Shown here: piece after piece, positions 8,057-17,734 of the stretch
Layout: the number at the start of each line of letters is the position of its first letter
How positions within the stretch are numbered: the first letter of the stretch is position 1
From: Raskinella chloraquaticus (SeqCode)
Lineage (GTDB): Bacteria; Pseudomonadota; Alphaproteobacteria; Rhizobiales; UBA4765
Reading direction: 5' to 3'
Length of the DNA stretch: 64,000 bases
Assembly: GCA_002365175.1 (NCBI GenBank)
Contig: DEZK01000006.1
Coordinates: forward strand, 51,538-115,537
Position numbers and translations under genes: made by a program
The notes under the pieces: model-generated
What the model was told of the DNA's origin: nothing
Database searches by the model: none
The model's input: the letters and a program-made list of their open reading frames with translations, nothing else

Positions 8057-9928
8057 ATGATCCGTTTATCCAATGTCGTCTGTCGCGTCGCCGGCCGAAC
8101 CCTCCTTGACCAAGCAAGTGTCACCGTACCAGACGGCGCCCGCGTCGGCTTCGTGGGGCGCAATGGCGCGGGAAAGACCACGCTTTTTCGGCTGCTGACC
8201 GGTGAACTCGCGCCCGATAGCGGCGAAATCGACATCGCCCGCGGGCGTCGCCTGGGCCAGGTCGCGCAAGAGGCGCCCGCGACCTCCATCGCCATCCGCG
8301 ATATCGTATTGGCGGCAGACGAAGAGCGCGCGCAACTTCTGGCAGAGGCCGAAAACACCCAGGATCCGGAGCGCGTGGCGATCATCCATGGCCGGCTGCG
8401 CGACATCGCCGCCCACGCCGCCCCTGCCCGCGCCGCACGCATTCTCGCCGGGCTTGGCTTTGATGAGGCAGCGCAAGCACGCCCCGCCTCGGAATTTTCA
8501 GGCGGCTGGCGCATGCGGGTCGCCCTCGCCGCCATGCTGTTTCGCGAGCCGCACATCCTGCTTCTCGACGAGCCGACCAATTACCTCGATCTTGAAGGCA
8601 CGCTGTGGCTGGAAGCGCATCTGGCGAGCTATCCCCATACCGTCATCATCGTGTCGCATGATCGCGACCTGCTGAATGGAGCCGTCGACCACATCATCCA
8701 TCTCGATCAGGCAAAACTCAGCTTTTGGGCCGGCAATTATGATCGCTTTGCCGAGCAGCTTGCCGAGCAACGACTGCTCAATCAGAAGGCCGCCCGCAAG
8801 CAGGCCGAAGAGCGGGCGCATCTTCAGGCGTTCGTTGATCGCTTCCGCGCATCCGCCACCAAGGCGAGCCAGGCACAATCGCGCCTGAAACGCTTGGCAA
8901 AGATGGTGCCGATCTCGGTTGACCAGCACGAGCAGCAGGTCAATTTTCTTTTCCCCGCCCCGGCCAAGACCCTCGCCTCGCCCTTGCTTGCATTCGACGA
9001 CGTTTCGGTCGGCTATAATGATCAGGCGATCCTGCAACACATGTCGCTGCGCCTTGACGCGGACGACCGCATCGGCCTTCTCGGCTCTAACGGCAATGGC
9101 AAATCGACATTCGCCAAGCTGGTCTGCCAGCGCCTGCAGCCGATGACCGGACGACTGACGCGGGCCCCTGCGCTATCTGCGGGCTATTTCGCCCAGCATC
9201 AGCTGGATGAGTTGCGACCGGAGGAAAACGTTCTGAACCATCTGCGCCGTCTCATGCCGGCGCAAAGCGAGGCATCGGTCCGCGCCCGTGCCGCCCAGTA
9301 TGGCTTCTCCGGCGACCGGGCGGAAACGGCGGTCGGCGCTCTCTCGGGCGGCGAGCGCGCGCGCCTGCTTCTCAATCTCGCGGCCTTTTATTCGCCCCAT
9401 CTGCTGGTGCTGGACGAGCCAACCAACCATCTCGATATGGTGGCGCGCGAAGCGCTGGTAACGGCGATCAACGAATTTTCAGGCGCTGTGATCCTGATCA
9501 GCCATGATCGCTCATTGCTCGACGCCTGCGTTGATCGTCTTTGGCTGGTTGGCAACGGGACGGTGACACGCTTCGACGGTGATCTTGATGATTATCGCGA
9601 CCAGGTTCTGGCGGCAGCGGGTGGCGTCATCAAGGACAAGGGGTCGGTCAAGCCTGCTGCCAAGCCGGCGGCGCCCGATCGGCAGGCAATCGCCGCCACC
9701 CGCACCCGGATCCAGCGCCTCGAACAGGAAATCGAGCAGGCCCGGCAGCGCATTGTCGCCATCGACACATTGCTGGCCGATCCCAAACTTTACGCCCGCG
9801 ACCCGAAGAAGGCGGGTGAGCTCGCCCGCTTGCGCAAAAACGCTGGCCTCGGTCTTGGATTAGCAGAGGAAGATTGGCTGAAGGCCAATGAGGCGCTGGA
9901 GCGATTGCAGACGTCAGGCAGCCGCTGA
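8057..9928 (+). CDS. ABC-F family ATPase (Uup/YheS-like)
   Basis: This soluble protein of 623 residues has two tandem ATP-binding cassettes and no membrane domain. The first Walker A is GRNGAGKTT (about residue 35) with signature FSGGWRMR and LLLDEPTN. The second is GSNGNGKST (about 345) with LSGGERAR and LVLDEPTNHLD. An Arg/Lys/Gln-rich linker (about 225-290) joins the cassettes, and a charged coiled coil occupies the last 80 residues. ABC-F proteins of this shape act on the ribosome to relieve stalled states; the exact subfamily is uncertain. Its 3' end overlaps the convergent kinase-like gene by 15 nt. Confidence 0.93.
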   Translation: MIRLSNVVCRVAGRTLLDQASVTVPDGARVGFVGRNGAGKTTLFRLLTGELAPDSGEIDIARGRRLGQVAQEAPATSIAIRDIVLAADEERAQLLAEAENTQDPERVAIIHGRLRDIAAHAAPARAARILAGLGFDEAAQARPASEFSGGWRMRVALAAMLFREPHILLLDEPTNYLDLEGTLWLEAHLASYPHTVIIVSHDRDLLNGAVDHIIHLDQAKLSFWAGNYDRFAEQLAEQRLLNQKAARKQAEERAHLQAFVDRFRASATKASQAQSRLKRLAKMVPISVDQHEQQVNFLFPAPAKTLASPLLAFDDVSVGYNDQAILQHMSLRLDADDRIGLLGSNGNGKSTFAKLVCQRLQPMTGRLTRAPALSAGYFAQHQLDELRPEENVLNHLRRLMPAQSEASVRARAAQYGFSGDRAETAVGALSGGERARLLLNLAAFYSPHLLVLDEPTNHLDMVAREALVTAINEFSGAVILISHDRSLLDACVDRLWLVGNGTVTRFDGDLDDYRDQVLAAAGGVIKDKGSVKPAAKPAAPDRQAIAATRTRIQRLEQEIEQARQRIVAIDTLLADPKLYARDPKKAGELARLRKNAGLGLGLAEEDWLKANEALERLQTSGSR

Positions 9929-12109
9929 CACGAGCTGCGCAACGTCGCCACCACCCATCTGCCGCACGCCGTCAACCTCGATCAGATCGCAGCGCGCAAT
10001 CAGAATGCTGAACGTCGATCCCATGTCGATGACGCTGTTTCCGGTGATCTTCCAGCCATGCTTTTCCACGCCGACTTGCGCCAGTGCCAGATCAATCCCC
10101 ATGTCGATGTGCCCGGTTTGCCCCATGAGCCGCGCAAAGGGTTCAAATATGCGCTCGTGGTCGTTCGACATGAAGCCGCTGCCATTGTCACGAAAATGCA
10201 GCTGATACGATTCGTTCTGCGAACAGAACTGGCCGTATACCTTGATCTCAAGCGGTAGATTGCCATTGCGGAACGCAAAGGCGTTGGCAAACAGTGAATC
10301 GAAAACGCATCTGATCACGTCTGGATCACAGTTCACTTCGATGCGCGGCAGACGAGAGACAAATTCGACCCGTTGGTCAGGATAGCGCTGGCGCATGCGA
10401 CCAAAGGATTGCGCGATGATGTCACCGATTACGGTCGAGCGTGTCTCAAGCGTCCGTACACATTGCTGGGTATAGCCGACGAGGTCATTGGCGACAGCGC
10501 GAACCTTCTGCGCGGATTCGGCCAAATGGTTGATCGCGCGATCGCTGTGGCTGCGGTCACGACGCTCAAATGCTTCCCTCAGGCGGGCAACCTGGCTGCT
10601 GATATCATGCATCGGCTCCTGAAGATCACGGCTTGCGATCTGGGTAAATCGATGAAGATTTCTTGCGCTGACATTCATCGCTTCATCGCGGCGACAAAGT
10701 TCGGTGATATCCGAAAATGTACGCACAAAGCCACCTTCCGGCATCGGTTCGCTTTGGACTTCGATGTAGCGACCATTCTTGCGGCGGCGAATATATTTGA
10801 TCGGCACCGCGCTCGATGTGTCAAAATCCATCGCCTGGCGTAATCCCGACTCACCGGCAGCCAGATCGTTGCCGAAATCGCGGCGGGCCATCAAATCAGC
10901 AACGACTTCGCTGTAGAGCAGTTTCCGCGACAGAAACTGCGGTGGCAGGTCGATCAGTTCCACGAGCCGGCGATTGATGATGCGCACGATACCTTCGCGG
11001 TCAACCATCATCAGCCCGCGTTCCATGTGATCGAGGGTAACTGATAATTGCTGGGTCTTTTCGGCAAGCATCTGCTTGTTCGATTCAAGCACGCTGATCG
11101 TCCGGCCAAGCTGACGACGATTGCGCATGATCAAAACCGCCAGCAGCACAATGACCGCCGTCATGATGGCGCCGAACAATGTAGCCGTTCGTGCATGAGC
11201 GGTGTACTCGGCCAGGGCATCCATTTCACGAACGGTAACTGACACAAACACCGGAAACGGTTCGATGACGCGGTAGGCGTGAATCATTGCCGAAGTCTTG
11301 TCTGTTGCAGGTTCAATCAGCACGCCAACCGGCGATTGCTTTGCCGCCGCAAGCAGGGCGGTATCCTGCGACGTGCCACCGATCGAGCTTTTGCTTCGAC
11401 TGCCACGAGCACGATAGACGCCGTCAAAACCGATCAGCGCGATCTGGGCTCCCTCGCTTGTCAGAAGCGAGGCATAATAATCAGAAACACGGTTGGGCGA
11501 TATCGAGGCAAGTATCACGCCGTCGAATTGCCCGTCGGCGTCATAAATTTTTCGCGTCATCGGCACGGCCAACCGAGACGTCGCCCTGGCGATCACCGGC
11601 TTGCCGAGGAAAGCCACATCCTCGGGTGTGGTGAAATGAAAGGCGACATGTTCGCGATCGCCCGCATAGAGCTTGACCGCATCACTTTTCGCATTACTGG
11701 CAACGACATAGCCGCGCAGATCGATAATGGCGAGGAACTCGACACGCGGATCGGCAAGATCAGGCTCGGCCAACAGACGCCGCAGATCATCCGAAGTTGC
11801 CGTCGATTGCAGCCGCGCCCGCGACAATTTCAAGGTACGGTCAAGATCAGCGAACATGTTTGCGGCTTGTTCCTGAAGCGCGATCGTCAACTTGCTGGAT
11901 TCATCGACGGCAGCGCGGATGGCCTGCTGGCGCTCGTCGCGCAGCGTGACGACGATGGCAACCCACATCACCGCCACCATTCCCAGTGCAACCCACACGG
12001 TTGCATCAGTCAGCAAGGTTCGAAAAGAGAGCATTCGCTTTGCTGTCATGTGACTAACGATCTCAACCCATCCTGGATGATCCGAAGGCTCACTTTCGCT
12101 GAATTCCAT
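9914..12109 (-). CDS. Membrane sensor histidine-kinase homologue lacking the phosphoacceptor His
   Basis: This is a two-span inner-membrane sensor of about 731 residues. TM1 is near residues 33-57, followed by a periplasmic dCache-type sensing region to about 305, TM2 (about 308-328), a PAS domain (about 355-465), a HisKA-like helix and a HATPase_c domain to the end. The H-box reads IASRDLQEP where kinases have ASHDLQEP, so the phosphorylated His is Arg494 (CGT at 10628-10630). The ATPase N-box (FANAFAF) and G1 (RDNGSGF) are recognisable, but G2 is eroded (MGIDLAL). It is therefore probably a pseudokinase or a signalling scaffold. No response regulator gene is adjacent. The start is uncertain: ATGs at 12109 and 12049 both lack a clear ribosome site. 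Confidence 0.85.
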   Translation of the reverse strand: MEFSESEPSDHPGWVEIVSHMTAKRMLSFRTLLTDATVWVALGMVAVMWVAIVVTLRDERQQAIRAAVDESSKLTIALQEQAANMFADLDRTLKLSRARLQSTATSDDLRRLLAEPDLADPRVEFLAIIDLRGYVVASNAKSDAVKLYAGDREHVAFHFTTPEDVAFLGKPVIARATSRLAVPMTRKIYDADGQFDGVILASISPNRVSDYYASLLTSEGAQIALIGFDGVYRARGSRSKSSIGGTSQDTALLAAAKQSPVGVLIEPATDKTSAMIHAYRVIEPFPVFVSVTVREMDALAEYTAHARTATLFGAIMTAVIVLLAVLIMRNRRQLGRTISVLESNKQMLAEKTQQLSVTLDHMERGLMMVDREGIVRIINRRLVELIDLPPQFLSRKLLYSEVVADLMARRDFGNDLAAGESGLRQAMDFDTSSAVPIKYIRRRKNGRYIEVQSEPMPEGGFVRTFSDITELCRRDEAMNVSARNLHRFTQIASRDLQEPMHDISSQVARLREAFERRDRSHSDRAINHLAESAQKVRAVANDLVGYTQQCVRTLETRSTVIGDIIAQSFGRMRQRYPDQRVEFVSRLPRIEVNCDPDVIRCVFDSLFANAFAFRNGNLPLEIKVYGQFCSQNESYQLHFRDNGSGFMSNDHERIFEPFARLMGQTGHIDMGIDLALAQVGVEKHGWKITGNSVIDMGSTFSILIARCDLIEVDGVRQMGGGDVAQLVSAAA

Positions 12110-12278
12110 TAAGAAAAACTGAGTAATTGGAAGAATTCTGCCACTGACCCGACACGACAAGTCTGACGGCGGAACGCGCCTCGATGGCTGATCAATCGTG
12201 GCGTTTACCCAGAGTATGTGCCAATTTCAGCACACCAGCGCTTACGTCTCGAAGAAGGCGGTCATCCGGGAGGACAAT

Positions 12279-13250
12279 ATGGTCACGCGTCGCGATATCA
12301 TGGCATGGGGTGCGGGAACGGCAGGCACTCTCGCGCTGGGGTCACATATGGCAATCGCAAAGGCGTCACAGCCAAAGACAGCCGTCAATTTCGCTGTCCC
12401 GCCCGACGCCTGCGATTGCCACACCCATATCCATGGCGATCCGGCGAAGTACCCCTATTTCGAAGGACGGGTGTATACGCCTGAAGCGGCGCTTCCAGAC
12501 GAGATGGCACAGCTCCACGCAGCCTTGCACATCAAGCGGGTGGTCATTGTTACGCCGTCGGTCTATGGCGCTGACAACGCCGCGACGCTTTACGGGATGG
12601 CGGCTCGCGGCGCTGACGCGCGTGGCGTTGCCGTCATCAACGCCAAGACGACAGAGGCGGAACTCGATGCGATGGGCCGGGCGGGTGTTGTTGGCATCAG
12701 GCTCAACCTGGCAACAGGTGGTGTCAACGATCCGGTCGTTGGCGCGCAAAGGCTCGATGAGGGCCTCGGTCGTGTCAAGGGGCGTGGCATGCACGTGCAG
12801 ATCTATACCAATCTGGCGATGATCAGCGCCCTTAAGGACAAGGTGGCGGAGGCGCCGGTCCCGGTCGTGTTCGACCATTTCGGTGGCGCCAAGGCAGCGC
12901 TGGGCGTCGATCAGCCCGGGTTTGCCGATTTGCTCGCTTTGGTGCGCTCCGGCAAGGCCTATGTCAAAATATCCGGCGCTTATCGCGCCTCCAACAAGGG
13001 GCCCGATTTCGCCGATGCAGCGCCGCTTGCCAAGGCACTGATTAACGCCAATCCCGAACGCATCATCTGGGGTACCGACTGGCCACATCCGGACTCAGCC
13101 GCTCATCCGGCGCGCACCCGCTTCGATATCGCGCCTTTCTACGATATTGACGACGGGCTGCTGTTGAACCAGCTGGCATTATGGGCGCCGGATGCCGCCC
13201 AACGCAGCCGGATTCTCGTCGACAACCCGGCGCGCCTTTATAAATTCTGA
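12279..13250 (+). CDS. Tat-exported amidohydrolase-2 family hydrolase (LigI-like)
   Basis: This TIM-barrel metal-dependent hydrolase has about 323 residues. The twin-arginine leader TRRDIMAWGAG begins at residue 3 and is followed by a hydrophobic stretch ending near residue 28. The mature protein opens with CDCHTHIHG, the metal-binding His-x-His at the end of strand 1, and ends with the catalytic Asp motif IIWGTDWPHP. The spacing of the PYFEGRVYTP region resembles 2-pyrone-4,6-dicarboxylate lactonase and related lactonases, but those are cytoplasmic and this one appears exported. GGGAGGACAAT precedes the chosen ATG. It is divergent from the kinase-like gene. The substrate is unknown. Confidence 0.85.
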   Translation: MVTRRDIMAWGAGTAGTLALGSHMAIAKASQPKTAVNFAVPPDACDCHTHIHGDPAKYPYFEGRVYTPEAALPDEMAQLHAALHIKRVVIVTPSVYGADNAATLYGMAARGADARGVAVINAKTTEAELDAMGRAGVVGIRLNLATGGVNDPVVGAQRLDEGLGRVKGRGMHVQIYTNLAMISALKDKVAEAPVPVVFDHFGGAKAALGVDQPGFADLLALVRSGKAYVKISGAYRASNKGPDFADAAPLAKALINANPERIIWGTDWPHPDSAAHPARTRFDIAPFYDIDDGLLLNQLALWAPDAAQRSRILVDNPARLYKF

Positions 13251-13263
13251 CAGCTTCGCGCGA

Positions 13264-13713
13264 TCACGCCTTTTTCAGCCAGCGCCCCGCCTCATCCTGC
13301 TGCCAGTAGGTGAGATCGTGGGCGCTGCCTTTGAGCGCCTTCCATTGCACACGCGCCTGTGCCACGGCCTCATCATCGCGCCCGTCAAACAGGATCACCA
13401 CACGCTCGTAATCATCGATATCGGTGGGGACTGCACCATCGACCAGAAAGCGCACCCGGGCGGCGTTGCTGGACCCCTTTCCGCTTGTCAGAATGATTGG
13501 CTGCTCGGCCGCAAATGGCCCGTCATCCGTGCCGTGAGGCAGAAAACTATCATCACGATAGGTCCACAGAAGGGCATCGAGCGCCTCGATCCGCTCGCGC
13601 GCCGGCGCTTCCACCACGGCCCGCCAGCCGCGCTGCAGGGTGCGCTCGAGCAGGTTCGGCAAGATCGCGTCCAGCCGCTGCTTTTCCAGATGATAGAAGA
13701 GGACTTCGCTCAA
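13264..13713 (-). CDS. holC: DNA polymerase III chi subunit
   Basis: Chi links the clamp loader to single-strand binding protein at the replication fork. The 149-residue protein starts MSEVLFYHLEKQ and contains the chi hallmarks ALLWTYRDDSFLPHG and the C-terminal WKALKGSAHDLTYWQQ. Its start overlaps the pepA stop by 4 nt, so the two are co-translated. A pepA-holC pair is common in proteobacteria. The stop lies 13 nt from the end of the convergent amidohydrolase gene. Confidence 0.92.
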   Translation of the reverse strand: MSEVLFYHLEKQRLDAILPNLLERTLQRGWRAVVEAPARERIEALDALLWTYRDDSFLPHGTDDGPFAAEQPIILTSGKGSSNAARVRFLVDGAVPTDIDDYERVVILFDGRDDEAVAQARVQWKALKGSAHDLTYWQQDEAGRWLKKA

Positions 13714-15221
13714 GCTGAGCCCTTCTCGAACTGGTCCGCAACAAAGCGCTCAAGGAGGCGTACGCCAAAGCCCGGGCCCCAGCTGTGATTGATCTCGCTT
13801 GCACTGACGCCCATGCCCGTCCCGGCGATGTCGAGATGCGCCCACGGCGTCTTGTTGACGAAACGCTGCAGGAATTGCGCCGCCGTGATCGCGCCTGCGT
13901 AGCGACCACCGGAATTTTTGACATCAGCAATCTTGCTGTCGATGATCTTGTCATAGGCAGGCGACAAGGGCAGCCGCCACAGCTTTTCATCCGTTACCCG
14001 CCCAGCCGCCAGAAGCTGTTCACACAGCGCGTCATCATTGCTGAAAAGCCCTGCATGCTCCTGCCCCAGCGCCACAAGAACGGCACCCGTCAACGTCGCC
14101 AGATTGACCATGAATCGTGGCTTGAACCGCTGCTGGCAGTACCACAGGGCGTCGGCCAGAACGAGGCGGCCTTCGGCATCCGTATTGATAATCTCGATGG
14201 TTTGCCCGGACATGGCGCGCACCACGTCGCCAGGCCTCTGGGCGTTGCCGTCGGGCATGTTTTCAACCAGCCCGACGATGCCGATGGCATTCACCTTCGC
14301 CTTGCGCTGGGCTAGCGTGCGCATCAACCCGGTGACGCAGGCAGCGCCCGCCATATCACCCTTCATGTCTTCCATGTTCTGCGCCGGCTTGATCGAAATG
14401 CCGCCGCTGTCGAAGACAACGCCCTTACCGACGAAAGCAAGAGGTTTGCCGGTTGCTTTTGTGCCCTCCCAGCGCATGACGACGAGGCGTGACCCGCGCC
14501 GCGATCCCTGCCCCACACCGAGCAGCGCGCGCATGCCAAGCTTGCTCATTTCCTTTTCAGTGAGCACCTCGACCTTGACGCCAACCGCCCTAAGGCTCTC
14601 GCAATATTTGACAAATTCGAGCGGCCCGAGATCATTGGCCGGCAGATTGACAAGATCTCGCGCCAGTTCAACGCCATCGCCAATCGCGGTTCGCAGCACA
14701 TGCTCTTTGCGTGCGCTCGCCACATCCTTGACGGCCGCAAGCACCCGTCTGGGTACCGGCTTTTCCGCCTCATCGCCGGTCTTCGGCGATTTATAGCGGT
14801 CAAAACGATACGTCCCCAGCCTGAGCCCGAGCATGATGTCGGCGGCGACTGCCGGTGAGACCGCTCCCGCACTTGTTTCGCACAGGATGGTCACTTCCCC
14901 GTCGTCCGACGGACCCAGCTTGCCCGAAACAATACCGCCGATCTTGAGCCAGTCCTGCTGGCTCATCTCGCCCTCCGTGCCGATCCCGACCGCCAGCAAG
15001 CGATCAAATTTGCCATCGGCGGGCGCAAGCAGATCGAGACATGTCTCTTTCTTGCCCTTGAATCTGGCGATCTTGCCGGCGCGTTTCAGGACAGAACGAA
15101 CACTCTCATCCATCAGGAGCGCCGTCGCACCAAGGCGCAGCGCGCTATCAACGAAGATGACAACCGTGCCACCCGAGGCCGGTTTCAGGGCCTGATAGGA
15201 AATTTTGACCATCTCGTTCAT
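13710..15221 (-). CDS. pepA: Leucyl aminopeptidase (M17)
   Basis: PepA is a cytosolic hexameric di-metal aminopeptidase that trims N-terminal residues; in some bacteria it also binds DNA. It has about 503 residues. The metal and catalytic motifs are GKGVVFDSGGIS (catalytic Lys and metal Asp, near residue 275) and NTDAEGRLVLAD (metal Asp and Glu plus catalytic Arg, near 355). The start at 15221 has AAGGGG upstream; an open frame extends 24 nt further but lacks a ribosome site. It is divergent from lptF, which has its own ATG 210 nt away. Confidence 0.95.
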   Translation of the reverse strand: MNEMVKISYQALKPASGGTVVIFVDSALRLGATALLMDESVRSVLKRAGKIARFKGKKETCLDLLAPADGKFDRLLAVGIGTEGEMSQQDWLKIGGIVSGKLGPSDDGEVTILCETSAGAVSPAVAADIMLGLRLGTYRFDRYKSPKTGDEAEKPVPRRVLAAVKDVASARKEHVLRTAIGDGVELARDLVNLPANDLGPLEFVKYCESLRAVGVKVEVLTEKEMSKLGMRALLGVGQGSRRGSRLVVMRWEGTKATGKPLAFVGKGVVFDSGGISIKPAQNMEDMKGDMAGAACVTGLMRTLAQRKAKVNAIGIVGLVENMPDGNAQRPGDVVRAMSGQTIEIINTDAEGRLVLADALWYCQQRFKPRFMVNLATLTGAVLVALGQEHAGLFSNDDALCEQLLAAGRVTDEKLWRLPLSPAYDKIIDSKIADVKNSGGRYAGAITAAQFLQRFVNKTPWAHLDIAGTGMGVSASEINHSWGPGFGVRLLERFVADQFEKGSA

Positions 15222-15430
15222 CGTAGCCCCTTGTGTTGGTGTCATTCAGACAAAACCTTTGTGCGCCCTCAGGCAAGTGGTAGCGCCATCGCGCCAGGCC
15301 CCTTTTCCCTTCCGTCAACAGGATAGACGCGCATCACCTTGGATTTGCCTGAATGCCTGACACTTCTGTAAGACCATGGAGCGGAGAGGTTAGCATGGTG
15401 CAGCGACCGCACGATCTAGGGTCAGGAGCA

Positions 15431-16621
15431 ATGACGATAACTTTGTTGCGCCAGTTTTTCTCCCTGAACCTGATCGACCGCTACGTGATCCGGCAGATAG
15501 GAATATCGTTTGCCGTCGTCCTGGGCGTGCTGACGGCTATTGTCTGGCTGACCTCCTCGCTGCGCCAGCTCGAGCTGGTGGTATCGCAGGGCCAGACGTT
15601 TTTTCTGTTCATGAAAGTCACATTGCTGGCGCTTCCCCTGCTGATCGGTCTTATCGGCCCATTCTGCCTGTTTATTTCAGCGCTTTTCGTGCTCAATAAA
15701 CTGAACACCGACAGCGAACTGATCGTCATGTCGGCGGCGGGATTATCACAGCCCAAACTCGCCCGACCGCTGATCCTCGTCGCGCTCGTTGTGACGGGCT
15801 TTGGATATATGCTGTCCCTTTTGGTGACCCCGGGCGCCCTCAAGATCGTTCGCGAGACGATCATCGGCGCACGCGCTGACTTTATCAGCCAGGCGATTCA
15901 GCCGGGCCGCTTCACAACCGTTGATCAGGGGCTGACATTTCATATTCGCGGGCGCGGCGCCAATGGCGTTCTGCTCGGTGTATTTGTGAACGACGAGCGT
16001 GATGCCACCACCAGCGTGACCTATCTGGGCGCCCGCGGCATCATCAGCCGGTCAGCTGCTGGCAACTTCCTTATCCTGCAGCAGGGCGAGGTGGTACGCC
16101 ATCCCAAGAACGGAACATCTCCAGGATCGGTTATTGCCTTTGAATCCTATGCATTTTCTCTCTCTTCGATCGATTCTGGCAGTCCTAACGTCGTTTTCCC
16201 GGCGCAGGAGCGCAGCACAGCCGAACTATTCAGCCTGGTGAGCCAACAGCTCGACGACCAGCGCTTTGCCGGCCGCGTCAGGAGCGAGATCAATGATCGT
16301 TTTGCCACCCCTTTGTATTCACTAAGCTTTGTTCTGATTGCCTTTGCCGCGATGGGGCGCGCCAAAACCACGCGTCAAAGCCGCGGCGAGAGCGTCGCTG
16401 TTGCTGTGGTCGTCGTTGGCGTCCTGCGTATTCTAGGTTTTCTGGCCTCAGGACTGGTGCAGCGAACGCCGCTTGCCATTCCGCTGATTTACCTCGTCCC
16501 GATATCGGGAATTGTCCTTGCAGCACAATTCGGAATGGCAAATAAGTTGTTTAATTTCAAAATATTAAGAACTTTTGTTCAAGCGATCATAATGCCACCT
16601 TTTTTGCGCGCGAGGTCGTAG
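15431..16621 (+). CDS. lptF: LPS export ABC transporter permease LptF
   Basis: LptF is one of the two inner-membrane permeases of the LptB2FG complex that extracts lipopolysaccharide and pushes it across the periplasm. It has about 396 residues. The family start LIDRYVIRQIG, three membrane spans to about residue 115, a periplasmic beta-jellyroll region and three further spans at the end are all visible. CAGGAGCA sits just before the chosen ATG; the frame is open further upstream without a better start. lptG follows after 3 nt. lptB is not in this window. Confidence 0.94.
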   Translation: MTITLLRQFFSLNLIDRYVIRQIGISFAVVLGVLTAIVWLTSSLRQLELVVSQGQTFFLFMKVTLLALPLLIGLIGPFCLFISALFVLNKLNTDSELIVMSAAGLSQPKLARPLILVALVVTGFGYMLSLLVTPGALKIVRETIIGARADFISQAIQPGRFTTVDQGLTFHIRGRGANGVLLGVFVNDERDATTSVTYLGARGIISRSAAGNFLILQQGEVVRHPKNGTSPGSVIAFESYAFSLSSIDSGSPNVVFPAQERSTAELFSLVSQQLDDQRFAGRVRSEINDRFATPLYSLSFVLIAFAAMGRAKTTRQSRGESVAVAVVVVGVLRILGFLASGLVQRTPLAIPLIYLVPISGIVLAAQFGMANKLFNFKILRTFVQAIIMPPFLRARS

Positions 16622-16624
16622 TTT

Positions 16625-17734
16625 ATGCGCGCCCCCCTGATCTCGACGCTTGATCGCTATCTTGCCGTTCGCTTTCTCGGCTCGATCATGCTGGTGTTTG
16701 CCACCAACATCGCGCTCATCCTGCTGGTCGATTTTGTCGAGATGCTGCGGCGCACCGGCGATCTGGCCAGCGCGACGCTGCCGCGCGTACTTGGTCTCGT
16801 GCTGTTGCGTCTGCCCACCTTCACCGAAGCCATTTTCCCTTTCGCGGTGCTGTTTGGCACAATGGCAGCATTGTTGCGGCTGTCGCAGAAACTCGAACTG
16901 GTCGTCGTTCGCGCCGCCGGCATTTCCGTCTGGCAGTTCATGAAGCCGGCTCTGGTGATTGCATTGCTGATTGGAGCCTTCACAACCCTTGCTTATAATC
17001 CATTGGTTTCATTTACAAAATCGATCAGCGACCGGATCGAGGCTGATTTCTTTGGCCGGCGTAACAACGTCGGTGGCGCTGTCCAGTCGACCAATGCTGG
17101 TATCTGGCTGCGTCAGGAGGGCCGCGACGGGCAGTTTGTCATGAATGCCGCAACGTCTCTCGAACGCGGGCTCGACCTGCGTCGCGTCACGGTAACATCC
17201 TTCGATGCCGACGGCCGCTTTGTTGAGAGAATCGATGCCGAAAGTGCCGTGCTGCACAGCGGTTTCTGGGAATTGTCGAATGGCTCGGCCATGCACGCCG
17301 ATCAGGAGCCGGAAACATTCGGAAAATATGTTCTTTCGACAAATTTAACCAAAGACCAAGTGATTGAGTCCCTCGCCAGCGTCGAAACAGTCTCTTTTTA
17401 CGATTTGCCGGAATATATTGTTCGCTCTGAACAGGCGGGGCTCCCGGCAGTGAGGCTGCGCTTGCAATACCAGACCCTTTTGGCGCGACCCTGGCTGATG
17501 TGTGCAATGGCTCTGATCGCCGCAACGGTTTCGTTGCGATTGTTTCGATTGGGCAACATTTTACCCATGATTCTCGGTGGCGTCGGTGCGGGGTTTCTGC
17601 TTTATGTCGCTCTGGAAGTGGCACGCCAGCTGGGGAGCTCCGGCGTGGTCGCTGACATATGGGCTGCGTGGACGCCGGTGGTGGTCGCCATGCTCGTTGG
17701 TTTAACGATACTCCTGTACCAGGAGGACGGGTAA
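16625..17734 (+). CDS. lptG: LPS export ABC transporter permease LptG
   Basis: LptG is the partner permease of LptF. The 369-residue protein has the same fold: an N-terminal LDRYLAVRFLGS coupling region, two to three spans, a large periplasmic jellyroll (about 120-265) and three C-terminal spans. It starts 3 nt after the lptF stop and its TAA overlaps the lptD ATG, so translation of the three LPS genes is coupled. Confidence 0.94.
   Translation: MRAPLISTLDRYLAVRFLGSIMLVFATNIALILLVDFVEMLRRTGDLASATLPRVLGLVLLRLPTFTEAIFPFAVLFGTMAALLRLSQKLELVVVRAAGISVWQFMKPALVIALLIGAFTTLAYNPLVSFTKSISDRIEADFFGRRNNVGGAVQSTNAGIWLRQEGRDGQFVMNAATSLERGLDLRRVTVTSFDADGRFVERIDAESAVLHSGFWELSNGSAMHADQEPETFGKYVLSTNLTKDQVIESLASVETVSFYDLPEYIVRSEQAGLPAVRLRLQYQTLLARPWLMCAMALIAATVSLRLFRLGNILPMILGGVGAGFLLYVALEVARQLGSSGVVADIWAAWTPVVVAMLVGLTILLYQEDG

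Noticed and set aside
11279..12112. 277-codon plus-strand frame opposite the sensor kinase homologue
   Set aside because: His/Arg-rich composition typical of an antisense frame.
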